Assembly (NCBI GenBank): GCA_030539035.1 | Contig: JAUNSU010000024.1 | Coordinates: 1-39,800, forward strand | From: Planctomycetia bacterium | Lineage (GTDB): Bacteria > Planctomycetota > Planctomycetia > Pirellulales > Thermoguttaceae | Reading direction: 5' to 3' | DNA: 39,800 nt | Part shown: positions 7,346 to 14,957 of the stretch, in pieces | How positions within the stretch are numbered: position 1 is the stretch's first letter | Layout of the letters: each line of letters begins with the position of its first letter | Translations under genes and position numbers: made by a program | Notes under the pieces: generated by a model | Told to the model about the DNA's origin: nothing | Database searches by the model: none | The model's input: the letters and a program-made list of their open reading frames with translations, nothing else

Positions 7346-8794
7346 TTATGAGATTAAGGGGAAAAGGGAGCTTAAGCAAATTACGACAAGAAGTCCGGAA
7401 AGTCCGAGAAGAACCAGACCGACCGTCCAGGTTTTCAGAGCATCCGTTTCCCGGATCCCGCTCATGCGGGAAAAAATACAAAAACCGCTGTCGTTCATCC
7501 ATCCGGTAACGCAAGATCCCAATCCGATCGTAATCGCGAGATAAGCGGGATGGAATCCGAGCTGAGCCGCATCCAATTTCATTGCGGCAAAGATCCCGGC
7601 AACCGTAATCATCGCCGTTGTACTGGATCCCTGCGCCGTTTTGATCATCGCGGCAATTCCGAACGCAAGCAAAAGGATCGAAATTCCGGAAAGCGATCCG
7701 CCGCTTCCCGCAAATTCCTGGATTCGGGTCCCGACACCCGATTGACGGAGCATCGATCCGAAGGCGCCGCCCGCCGCAGTGATCAGAATAATGATTCCCG
7801 CACTTTCAAGCGCTTTGGCCAATATTTCCTCCAATTCCCGAAGACGCAGTTTTCGCACCGATTGTAAAAGAAAAACGGAGACCAGCGCCGACAATCCCAG
7901 CGCGGTTTCCGGCATACTGATCAGGGCGCAAAGATCACGAATCCAGGTGTGCGAAGCGAAAATGGGAATATTTCCCTGTTTCTCCAGTGCAAAGATCACC
8001 GCGCCGCCGGCGATCAGAAGTACAGGAAGAAAAATCGGAATGATCGACGCAAAAAAGGAAGGATACCGTTCCCCGGAATCAGATCCGGCAAGAAAGGCGT
8101 CGAAAGATTGTTCCTGATCTTCCGAACGGTCGAATTCATCCGTCTGAAGTTCGGGATTCGGCATATATCCATTGATAAAGTACGCGATTCCAAGCGCGAA
8201 AGGAATCATGCAAAGTCCGGTCATTATTCCCACAAGAATCATAATTCCGAGAGAGATTCCCATTTCCTGCGATACAACCAGCGGACCGGGCGTCGGGGGG
8301 ATCAATGTATGGGATATCGTCGCTCCGAATCCGATGCAGAGCAGATAAAGAAGATAATTCTTCCGCGTCAATCGGTAAATCGATTTCGCAAGGGGAAGCA
8401 AAAGATAAAAGGTCGCATCGTAAAAGACCGGAATCGAGAGAAGATATCCGCTTCCGATGAACGCGATGGGGATCCGCTTGACGCCAAAGATCCGGCAGAT
8501 CTTTTGGATGATTCTGTCTGCGGCCCGGCTTTCGGTCATACAGATCCCGATAATCGTTCCCATTACTATTAAGATCCCGATTTTCCCGGCCATTACCCCA
8601 AAGGCTTCCGCGACCCGTACAACTTTACGCGGCAAATCAGGATCTCCCTTCTCCGATTCCAGAATCGGAAAGGAAAAACTGACCACGAGCGCGGCCGCCA
8701 AAAGCGCAAGAAAAGGGTGAACCCTTAATACGGTAATTAAAAGGATTACGGTCAACAGACCAAACAAAAGCGCCAACAACGGATCGGGATACAA
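7346..8794 (-). CDS. GntP-family permease (gluconate/sugar-acid:H+ symporter type)
   Basis: A 482-residue inner-membrane carrier with about 12 hydrophobic segments. GntP-family landmarks are present: SHTLIPPTPGPLVVSQEMG, the AQGSSTTAMITVAG segment, and LGSCVTGWMNDSGFCIFSRM near the C-terminus. The family imports gluconate, other aldonates or D-serine-type substrates by proton symport. The start is probably the TTG at 8794 (first residues M-YPDPLLALL), because AAAGGGGAGAG lies just upstream; the longer 506-residue reading adds 24 polar residues that fit no permease N-terminus. It lies 167 bp after mlaD on the same strand. Residues about 230-275 form a charged cytoplasmic loop (TDEFDRSEDQEQSFD). 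The substrate is unknown. Confidence 0.88.
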   Translation of the reverse strand: MYPDPLLALLFGLLTVILLITVLRVHPFLALLAAALVVSFSFPILESEKGDPDLPRKVVRVAEAFGVMAGKIGILIVMGTIIGICMTESRAADRIIQKICRIFGVKRIPIAFIGSGYLLSIPVFYDATFYLLLPLAKSIYRLTRKNYLLYLLCIGFGATISHTLIPPTPGPLVVSQEMGISLGIMILVGIMTGLCMIPFALGIAYFINGYMPNPELQTDEFDRSEDQEQSFDAFLAGSDSGERYPSFFASIIPIFLPVLLIAGGAVIFALEKQGNIPIFASHTWIRDLCALISMPETALGLSALVSVFLLQSVRKLRLRELEEILAKALESAGIIILITAAGGAFGSMLRQSGVGTRIQEFAGSGGSLSGISILLLAFGIAAMIKTAQGSSTTAMITVAGIFAAMKLDAAQLGFHPAYLAITIGLGSCVTGWMNDSGFCIFSRMSGIRETDALKTWTVGLVLLGLSGLLVVICLSSLFPLIS

Positions 8795-8906
8795 GGATCT
8801 CTCCCCTTTTTTGAATGTCCAGAATTCTTTGCCCCTCCCACGCAGGGAACACGAAAACAGAACCACTCCTTAAATTTCCGCAATCGCAGCCGGATCGCAG
8901 TTCGAA

Positions 8907-8934
8907 ATTCGATCGAAATTTCTTCCGATCGAAT
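8907..8934 (-). other. Hairpin downstream of mlaD
   Basis: ATTCGATCG (8907-8915) and CGATCGAAT (8926-8934) are perfect 9-bp arms with a 10-nt loop, 28 bp past the mlaD stop. No T-run follows, so a terminator role is uncertain. Confidence 0.4.
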
Positions 8935-8961
8935 CCCGCTTGAAGGAAATGGAGCAGATCC

Positions 8962-11235
8962 TCAATTGTTTGGGACAAATTCCATGGGCAAACCGTCTTC
9001 CGCGAAAGCGCGGTCGGAGGATGATCCCTGTTTGCGAAGGATCGAGGAAGGAAGTTCTTCCGTTCCGGGAGACACAACGGCCTCTTCAGTTGCCCGGGTC
9101 ATCGGAATCCGATTGACACTCATCGTATTCCCGGCCGTCGATCCCGCATCCGCGGATACCATCGGATTCCCCGGATCGCCGAGTCCGAATTGATCGACCT
9201 GTCCGAATTGATCATTTTGTCCGAACGAATTGACCTGTCCGAAGGAATCGGCCGAAGGAACCGGACCAACGACTTGCGCGTTTTCCGGAACGTAATTCGA
9301 ATACGATCCGTTCATCTCCGGAGCAGGATAAGCGTTTCCATTATACATAGGAGATCCGTTTCCGTACATAGGGGCCTGAACAGGCCGGGAATTGCCGGAA
9401 GAAGGCGCCGGGCTCTTCTTTTTGGAAGAGAAGACATTGCCAAAGCCTCCTTTGAACGAAAAGTTCATTTTGCCGGATCGGGCATCAAGGGGCAATCGGT
9501 TCTGCGGAATATTCTGCGGAACATTCTGTCCGTAAAAATTCCGGGATCCGTTCATGTATTGGAGGGGGTCCATTCCATATTGCGAATAGACAGGATATTC
9601 TCCCTGGATATTCGAATATTCCCCCCGTGTATTTTTATTCCGGTCTCCAGTCGGAGTATTATTGTTCTTCCAGGATCGGAACAGACCTTTGCGGCTGGTC
9701 TCTGTTTCTATCGATCGATCCAGATCAAACTGCATTTTATTCAACTTTGTATCCGCCTTCGCTTTCGCAAGTTCATTTCCGTAAAAATGATTCCAGTCGG
9801 GATCCGGAGTCGATTCCTTTTGGGAAAAGAGACTGCACTTGAATCCGGAAAAAGGATTTGCGAGATCCAGTCCCAATCCGCTTAAACAGGACTTGTTCTC
9901 TTTTTTATCCGAAAAACGGAGTTGATAGGCTTCCAGTGTATCGGGATTCATAAGATCCTTGTTCGCGCCGGGAACATAATCGATCGACAGCGGAGATTCC
10001 GCACCGGCCCGGGAAGCCTTATACAGCGAAGAATTCAATCCTCCGCCGGGCGAATAAGGCTGAAAACCGAACTTGTTGTCCGAAATCGAAGGCGATCCCT
10101 TATAATTGCTTCCTCCCCAGAGAAGAGAACTCGGTTTGTGCGCGATCTTGTTGGTAAAAACCCGGGCATCGTCAACAACAGGCTGCAATTTCAGAGAGAT
10201 CTCTTCCGCGTTCCGAATGATTCCCTTGAGCGAAGAGGCAACTTCTTTATCGGACATCATTCCGAACGCCGTATTCGGATCCTTCATTTCCTTCACAAGC
10301 GTCTCCGCAAGATCGCTGATATTTCCGACCATGATCCGGATATCTTTTGCGCTGTCGCTGATCGAGGAGATGAATTCCGGACCCTGATCCGCAAGCGCGT
10401 CGGTGAATTCACTGATATTGTCCAGGTTCTTTTCCACCTGATTGAACGTCGTATGGGAACGTTCGATCGTTGCGCGAAAATCGCCGGTCAATTTGTTCGC
10501 GTTGGTCATCAGGGTCTCCACTTTCTCGATGATCCCCGGAATCGCCGCAGATCCCTTCTTAATATTCGCCTGAAGTTCCTTATCGGAAATGATTCCGTTC
10601 ATGTTCGTTGCAAGTCCGTTGACCGATACAAGAGTATTGTTCAACTCGGTAAAGATCGCCTGGAGCCGGTTCTTCTTTTGAAGCAGTTCATCCGGCGTTC
10701 CGAGAAAATGATTGAGATTGTCCATGAACAGCGTAAGTCCTTCGGCGGCTTCCGATACCTTCTTGATCGCCTTGGCAAGATCCCCTTCGATATTGCTTAC
10801 CGTTCCGACAAGATCGCCGCCCGCCGCTCCATGAATCGGATCGGTGCTTTTCAACTCGACAATCTCTCCTTTATATCCGACATTTTTAACAAATTCAATC
10901 GCGGCATCGCCAAGAAGAGTTCGATTGACACGCGCATATTCGTTCGAATAGATCTTTGCATCCGGATTCAGTTCGAAGAGAACCTTCACTTCGATCTTTT
11001 TGCCGTTGTCGACAAGTTCCCGTTTATAGACACGTCCGATCTCGATTCCGCTTTTCATTACCTTGGAGGTGTTGGTGACGCCATTCGCTTTTTCGAAGAG
11101 AATGGTCATCCGTTTCCCGCCGCCCCGGATGGAAAGTCCCTGCTGGGGACCGAAGAGTATCGTCATAATCGCCACCGCAACGAAAATAACCACAACGGTC
11201 ATTCCGATAAAAAATTCCATTCTGCGATTTACCAT
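8962..11235 (-). CDS. mlaD: MlaD-like MCE-domain lipid-binding protein with a very long C-terminal extension
   Basis: A 757-residue protein, about four times the length of E. coli MlaD. One N-terminal membrane anchor (8-27) places the rest in the periplasm. Residues about 40-118 form a single MCE domain (ILFEKANGVTN, then SGIEIGRVYK and LLGDAAIEFV), which in Mla and Mce systems makes a hexameric ring passing phospholipid between membranes. Residues about 165-370 are helical and Asn/Lys/Leu-rich, like the tube-forming region of longer MCE proteins. Residues about 380-757 are low-complexity and Gly/Asn/Pro/Gln-rich, ending in FGQ repeats. The start has AGGAGAG upstream, and the gene begins 15 bp after mlaF, so it is in that operon. 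Confidence 0.9.
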   Translation of the reverse strand: MVNRRMEFFIGMTVVVIFVAVAIMTILFGPQQGLSIRGGGKRMTILFEKANGVTNTSKVMKSGIEIGRVYKRELVDNGKKIEVKVLFELNPDAKIYSNEYARVNRTLLGDAAIEFVKNVGYKGEIVELKSTDPIHGAAGGDLVGTVSNIEGDLAKAIKKVSEAAEGLTLFMDNLNHFLGTPDELLQKKNRLQAIFTELNNTLVSVNGLATNMNGIISDKELQANIKKGSAAIPGIIEKVETLMTNANKLTGDFRATIERSHTTFNQVEKNLDNISEFTDALADQGPEFISSISDSAKDIRIMVGNISDLAETLVKEMKDPNTAFGMMSDKEVASSLKGIIRNAEEISLKLQPVVDDARVFTNKIAHKPSSLLWGGSNYKGSPSISDNKFGFQPYSPGGGLNSSLYKASRAGAESPLSIDYVPGANKDLMNPDTLEAYQLRFSDKKENKSCLSGLGLDLANPFSGFKCSLFSQKESTPDPDWNHFYGNELAKAKADTKLNKMQFDLDRSIETETSRKGLFRSWKNNNTPTGDRNKNTRGEYSNIQGEYPVYSQYGMDPLQYMNGSRNFYGQNVPQNIPQNRLPLDARSGKMNFSFKGGFGNVFSSKKKSPAPSSGNSRPVQAPMYGNGSPMYNGNAYPAPEMNGSYSNYVPENAQVVGPVPSADSFGQVNSFGQNDQFGQVDQFGLGDPGNPMVSADAGSTAGNTMSVNRIPMTRATEEAVVSPGTEELPSSILRKQGSSSDRAFAEDGLPMEFVPNN
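9185..9256. repeat. Four tandem 18-bp units inside mlaD encoding FGQ hexapeptides
   Basis: Units of 18 bp (9185-9202, 9203-9220, 9221-9238 and a degenerate 9239-9256) share CCGAATTGA-like cores. They encode SFGQVN, SFGQND, QFGQVD and QFGLGD on the minus strand. Confidence 0.75.
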
Positions 11236-11250
11236 GGATCTCTCCTCTTT

Positions 11251-12210
11251 TTATTCTTCTTTATCCGCGGTTTTCTTTGCGCGGGCCATTTCCATCAACC
11301 GCTCTCCGGCTTCCCCGTTAATAAACTGGGAAACCCTCAAGTCCTTGCAGGTTTCCATTTCTTCCGGCTTGCCGTCGAACAGGATCTGAGGTTCCCCTTC
11401 GTTCAATCGGCTCGTCGGATACAGCATCACAATTCGATCGGCCACTTTCATCGCCGATTTCATATCGTGCGTTACTATGATCCCGGTAACGCGATGTTTG
11501 TCTCTTGCCTGAATGATCAGCTCATTGATCACGTCGCTCATGATCGGATCCAGCCCGGTCGTCGGTTCATCGTAAAGCATCAGTTCCGGATCCATTACAA
11601 GAGCCCGGGCAAATCCTACCCGTTTCCGCATCCCGCCCGAAAGCTCCGCCGGCATCCGATTGACGACATCCGGATTTAAACCAACTTCGTGAAGAAGGAA
11701 TTCGACCCGTTCATTCATCTCTTTCCGCCCAACCTTCTTCTTATTTTGCCGAATCGGAAAACTGATGTTTTCCCCAATGCTCATGCTGTCAAAAAGAGCC
11801 GCCTGCTGAAAAACAAATCCGTATCTTGTCCGAACATCGGTCAACTGACGGGAAGAAAGCTTCGCGAGATTCTTTCCGTCGAAATAAATTTTTCCGCTGG
11901 TCGGCCAAAGCAGTCCGATTATCGTTTTCAAAAGGACGGTTTTTCCGCATCCGCTTTCTCCGATCACCGCAACGGTTTCTCCCCTGCGAATCTGAAGATT
12001 GATATTACGAAGAACCTGATTTTGCCCGAACTGCATACTCATGTTCTTCACTTCCAAAAGCGGACGGCGTCGGCGCAAAATTTTTTGCGATCCGTCTTCG
12101 GCAGTATACAACAACCCTTCTTTCAGATCGTTCTCTTTGATCCGACCCGGATCTTCATCCGGATCTTCCAGATCTTCCTTTTGAATTGGTTTTTCCTCTT
12201 CCGGCATCAT
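11251..12210 (-). CDS. mlaF: MlaF-like ABC transporter ATP-binding protein
   Basis: A 319-residue ATPase of the Mla phospholipid transporter, cytoplasmic face of the inner membrane. Motifs: Walker A GESGCGKT (84-91), Q-loop Q135, signature LSGGMRKR (190-197), Walker B LMLYDEP ending in D214-E215, and H-loop H248 in VTHD. About 50 residues at the N-terminus (acidic EDLEDPDEDPGR, then basic KILRRRRP) are extra compared with E. coli MlaF. The start overlaps the mlaE stop by ATGA (12207-12210), indicating translational coupling; GGGGAG lies 7 nt upstream. With mlaE and mlaD it forms the core importer or exporter; transport direction cannot be read from the sequence. Confidence 0.95.
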   Translation of the reverse strand: MMPEEEKPIQKEDLEDPDEDPGRIKENDLKEGLLYTAEDGSQKILRRRRPLLEVKNMSMQFGQNQVLRNINLQIRRGETVAVIGESGCGKTVLLKTIIGLLWPTSGKIYFDGKNLAKLSSRQLTDVRTRYGFVFQQAALFDSMSIGENISFPIRQNKKKVGRKEMNERVEFLLHEVGLNPDVVNRMPAELSGGMRKRVGFARALVMDPELMLYDEPTTGLDPIMSDVINELIIQARDKHRVTGIIVTHDMKSAMKVADRIVMLYPTSRLNEGEPQILFDGKPEEMETCKDLRVSQFINGEAGERLMEMARAKKTADKEE

Positions 12211-13106
12211 CCGACAACTCCCCGGACTCCCCCGAAAAAGGCGTGCTGGAACCGATCAAGTCCGATCCCAAGCAAAAGATCAAGGAGCAGAATCAGCACG
12301 AAGGAGACCACGAACGATCGGGTCGCCGCCTTTCCTACGCCTTCCGCGCCCGGATCACATCGAAAGCCCTGATGGCAGCAGATCAGCGCGATTGTTGCTC
12401 CGAAAAACAGGCTTTTGAACATTCCCGCGAAGACATCATACAGATGAACCGCGTTCCGGGAATATTCCCAGTAATAGCTCCAGTCGACTTCAAGGATTTT
12501 GATTGAGAAAAAGGCTCCGCCGAGGACCCCCATGATATCCGCCATTACGGTAAGACCCGGGATCAGGATCAAGCAGGCCAAAAAACGGGGAACGACCAGA
12601 TAATGGATCGGGTTTGTCCCCATGCTGGTAATGGCGTCAATTTGCTCGGTAACGCGCATGGTCCCCAATTCGGCGGCGATGGAACTTCCGACCCGTCCGG
12701 CAAGCATTGTTGCCGCAAGGACCGGTCCCAGCTCTTTCACCAGCGACAGATTGATCGCCGCGCCGATTCGGGTCTCCAATCCCACCAACTTGAATTGGGG
12801 AAAAGATTGAACCGCCAAAACCATTCCGATAAAGACTCCCGTCAGCATTACGACGGGAAGACTTAGCACACCTATTTTAAAAAATGCCGGAGTTAATGTT
12901 TCCCGTTTAGGCCCCCGGGTAAAAAGCCAAAAAAAGGTTGAACAGGCAAACAGGGCAAGATCGCCCGCAAATACGACCCGGCTGGAGATCGCTTCCCCAA
13001 GATCCGAAATCGAACTCGCGATTCTTTCCCACAACGTTTTTTCTGATTCCACCCAGTTCTTCAGCTTCATTTTTGTTTTTCGTTTTCTTTTTTCAATAAT
13101 ATTCAT
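12207..13106 (-). CDS. mlaE: MlaE-like ABC transporter permease
   Basis: A 299-residue integral inner-membrane permease. The conserved MlaE core is clear: LAGRVGSSIAAELGTMRVTE followed by QIDAITSMGTNPIHYLVVPR, plus several hydrophobic segments. It pairs with MlaF and the MCE ring of MlaD to move phospholipids between membranes. The start at 13106 has a strong AAGGAG 6 nt upstream; the first 12 residues are very basic (IEKRKRKTK), so a start at residue 13 is a weaker alternative. It is first of the mlaE-mlaF-mlaD operon. No mlaB (STAS) or mlaC gene is next to it. A possible promoter upstream (TTGAAA and TAATAT, 15-bp spacing) is poor. Confidence 0.95.
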   Translation of the reverse strand: MNIIEKRKRKTKMKLKNWVESEKTLWERIASSISDLGEAISSRVVFAGDLALFACSTFFWLFTRGPKRETLTPAFFKIGVLSLPVVMLTGVFIGMVLAVQSFPQFKLVGLETRIGAAINLSLVKELGPVLAATMLAGRVGSSIAAELGTMRVTEQIDAITSMGTNPIHYLVVPRFLACLILIPGLTVMADIMGVLGGAFFSIKILEVDWSYYWEYSRNAVHLYDVFAGMFKSLFFGATIALICCHQGFRCDPGAEGVGKAATRSFVVSFVLILLLDLLLGIGLDRFQHAFFGGVRGVVG

Positions 13107-13240
13107 TCACCGCTCCTTGAGAACGGTCCCTGATCTTTTTATCGGACCGGAAGATTCGATACTTTAGGAAAAGTTCGCAAAATCAGAAAATATTACCCAT
13201 CTTAATATTTTTTCAAATTCCAATCTCTTCGAAACCATAC

Positions 13241-13269
13241 TTGCACTGCCGAATTCCCTTTGCTATAAT
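13241..13269 (+). promoter_or_regulatory. Consensus sigma70 promoter upstream of the candidate RNA
   Basis: -35 TTGCAC (13241-13246), 17-bp spacer, extended -10 TGCTATAAT (TATAAT 13264-13269). The predicted transcription start is near 13276-13278, almost 300 nt before the Gfo/Idh ATG at 13572. Confidence 0.75.
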
Positions 13270-13276
13270 AGATCTT

Positions 13277-13403
13277 TGGGATCCCCGATCCCCAACAACT
13301 GTATTAAGTGCGGTTCTGAATCCCCTGTTTCCTGCTCCTGTTCTGTTCTGAAAACAGCGTAAGAACAGAAAGATGCAGGCTGGAAGGCGTTGGGCTTTTT
13401 GTT
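13277..13403 (+). ncRNA. Candidate small RNA or conditional terminator leader
   Basis: An approximately 125-nt segment that starts at a consensus promoter and ends in a hairpin plus T-run. Visible stems are CCCAAC/GTTGGG (13291-13296 with 13389-13394), CCTGC/GCAGG (13331-13335 with 13375-13379) and CTGTTCT/AGAACAG (13338-13344 with 13362-13368), with CTTTTTGTT after the outer stem. Internal bulges resemble a structured RNA rather than a plain terminator. TTTGGG at 13275-13280 could pair with CCCAA at 13291-13295 instead, which would break the terminator. It does not match the hallmark motifs of 6S, SRP, RNase P, tmRNA or the common riboswitches as I know them. Family unknown. Confidence 0.5.
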
Positions 13404-13404
13404 A

Positions 13405-13575
13405 ATGAAGAGAGCGACCAACGGGAGCGGACCTCCGGCAACCGCGCGGAAGCGCGTACTGGGAGCGGCGCCTCGCCGTGCTTGCGGGAAGCTCGCGTTC
13501 TCGGGAGAACTGCCCATTTATAAATTTTTCCCGGATACTGAAATCGGGAAAAGAACATTAAGGAGCGAAAGATGA
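13405..13575 (+). CDS. Doubtful small basic ORF (56 aa) coupled to the Gfo/Idh start
   Basis: An ATG at 13405 opens 56 codons (MKRATNGSGP... ending TLRSER) whose TGA overlaps the Gfo/Idh ATG as ATGA (13572-13575). Its ATG in turn overlaps the TAA of a 10-codon ORF (13373-13405, MQAGRRWAFC). There is no convincing ribosome site, the codon use differs from neighbours (GC-rich, hairpin-forming), and no family is recognised. It is equally likely to be an accident inside structured RNA. Confidence 0.2.
   Translation: MKRATNGSGPPATARKRVLGAAPRRACGKLAFSGELPIYKFFPDTEIGKRTLRSER
13420..13515 (+). other. GC-rich stretch of consecutive small hairpins in the leader
   Basis: Much richer in G+C than its surroundings. 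Hairpins: CGCGC-GGAA-GCGCG with a GNRA tetraloop (about 13443-13456), CGGCG-CCT-CGCCG (about 13466-13478) and GTTCT-CGGG-AGAAC (13497-13510). The word GGGAGCGG occurs twice. This suggests selected RNA structure. Confidence 0.5.
13526..13552. promoter_or_regulatory. Inverted repeat just before the Gfo/Idh ribosome site
   Basis: TTTTCCCG (13526-13533) and CGGGAAAA (13545-13552) are perfect 8-bp arms with an 11-nt loop, ending 8 nt before AGGAG. It could be an operator or a hairpin controlling translation. Confidence 0.4.
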
Positions 13576-14873
13576 AAAACCCTTTATCACGAAGAAGTTT
13601 TCTGGAAAAAACATTGGCAGCCGGAGCCCTTTTTTCTCTTCCTTCTCTGATCCCCGCCGGCGCTTTGGGAAAGGACGGACAAACCGCGCCGAGCAATCGG
13701 ATCACGCTGGGCGGGATCGGGATCAATCATCGGGGCGGATATGTCCTCGGCTATTTCCTTAAACAGCCGGAAGTCCGATTTCTCGCGATCAGTGATATTC
13801 GCCGGGATCGGCGCGAAACGGTCAAAGCGATCGCCGATGAAAAATACGGAACCAAAGATACCGCGATGTATCGCGATTTTCAGGAGATGCTCGAAAGAAA
13901 AGATATCGATGCCGTTCTGATCGCGACCGGAGACCGTTGGCATACGACCGCTTCCGTTTACGCCAGCCGGGCCGGAAAAGATATCTATTGCGAAAAGCCC
14001 TGCGGGATCACGATCGATCAATGCCGGACCCTTGCGGAAACAATGAAACGGAACGGAACGATCTTCCAGGGCGGAACCCAGCGGCGCAATGTCGATAATT
14101 GCCGGGCCGCCTGCGAATTTGCCCAAAGCGGAAAACTCGGAAAGATCCATACGGCGCACGCGTCCATTTATTATATGTATTATCGAACAGATTGGCTTCC
14201 CGCCGAACCGCTCCCGGATCGCGATGTCGTCGATTGGGATCTTTGGCTTGGTCCCGCTCCCTGGAGACCTTACAACAGCGAATATGTATTGAAGTCCCGT
14301 TGGCGCGCTCATTATGATTTCGATTCCGGAGCACGCCATCTCGATTGGGGTGCGCATACGGTCGATCTCTGTCAATGGGCCTTGAAAAAAGACGGAACCG
14401 CTCCCGTCTATTATCGATCCGAAGGAAACCGGATCTACGCCGAATATAAAGACGGTGTGAAATTGATCATGCGTCCTGATGGATGGATGGGATTGGGAAC
14501 CTGTCCGATCCGGCTCGAAGGAGATGAAGGATGGCTGGAAGTCGGCGACAGCGGTAATATGATCGTCTCTCTGAAATCCTGGAAGGGAGAAACCAAAAAT
14601 ATCTTAACCCCGAATGATCCGCAGAATCGGCTCTCTTTCGGCGAATGCCCGGAAAAACATGTTCGCAATTTCCTCGATTGCGTGAAATCGCGGCGCCAGC
14701 CGGTTTGCAACGCGGATATTATTCGAAGTTCGCATGTTGCCTGCCATGCGTCGGCCCTTTCCTGGATCCTTCAGCGCGAACTCCGGTTCGATCCGGAAAA
14801 AGAGATGTTCCTCGGCGACGATCAGGCCAATCGAATGCGATCCAGAGCCGTTCGGGAACCCTGGACCATTTAA
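13572..14873 (+). CDS. Tat-exported Gfo/Idh/MocA-family oxidoreductase
   Basis: A 433-residue protein beginning with a twin-arginine signal (SRRSFLEK, R7-R8; signal to about residue 33), so it is exported folded with its cofactor. The NAD(P)-binding Rossmann motif is GGIGINHRGG (47-56). The family EKP motif is at 141-143 (YCEKPCG), and the C-terminal sheet contains DWGAHTVDLCQW. Family members oxidise or isomerise sugars and inositols; in planctomycetes many exported copies exist and probably act on 3-keto or other modified sugars, which fits the next gene. The start has AGGAG 6 nt upstream. The long structured leader suggests post-transcriptional control. Confidence 0.9.
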   Translation: MKNPLSRRSFLEKTLAAGALFSLPSLIPAGALGKDGQTAPSNRITLGGIGINHRGGYVLGYFLKQPEVRFLAISDIRRDRRETVKAIADEKYGTKDTAMYRDFQEMLERKDIDAVLIATGDRWHTTASVYASRAGKDIYCEKPCGITIDQCRTLAETMKRNGTIFQGGTQRRNVDNCRAACEFAQSGKLGKIHTAHASIYYMYYRTDWLPAEPLPDRDVVDWDLWLGPAPWRPYNSEYVLKSRWRAHYDFDSGARHLDWGAHTVDLCQWALKKDGTAPVYYRSEGNRIYAEYKDGVKLIMRPDGWMGLGTCPIRLEGDEGWLEVGDSGNMIVSLKSWKGETKNILTPNDPQNRLSFGECPEKHVRNFLDCVKSRRQPVCNADIIRSSHVACHASALSWILQRELRFDPEKEMFLGDDQANRMRSRAVREPWTI

Positions 14874-14957
14874 ATCGGCCCGGATCGGATTTTGAGATCA
14901 TTTCCCTTTATGGAATTGAAGTTTTATTTTACAAAATAGCGAGAGAGGATTACCCCC

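Larger units (their letters stand above)
13107..13571. other. 465-bp divergent intergenic region holding a promoter, RNA-like hairpins and a GC-rich stretch
   Basis: Divergent region between mlaE (-) and the Gfo/Idh gene (+). From left to right it holds the mlaE ribosome site, an AT-rich stretch, a consensus promoter (13241-13269), a hairpin with a T-run (13291-13403), a GC-rich block of small hairpins (about 13420-13515), an AT-rich segment, an inverted repeat (13526-13552) and the Gfo/Idh ribosome site (AGGAG, 13561-13565). The unusually long leader is unexplained by any protein family. Confidence 0.8.

Noticed and set aside
9922-11679. A 585-codon open frame on the plus strand opposite mlaD and mlaF
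   Set aside because: Arg/His/Ile-rich with no domain pattern, and antisense to clear MCE and ABC genes. Codon bias keeps opposite frames open throughout the window.
13277-13403. 6S, SRP, RNase P, tmRNA or a common riboswitch
   Set aside because: The hallmark motifs of these RNAs as I know them are not visible; only the general hairpin shape fits.
13263-13517. An 84-codon minus-strand frame in the divergent leader
   Set aside because: It is antisense to the promoter, hairpins and T-run, begins without a ribosome site and has no recognised homologue.
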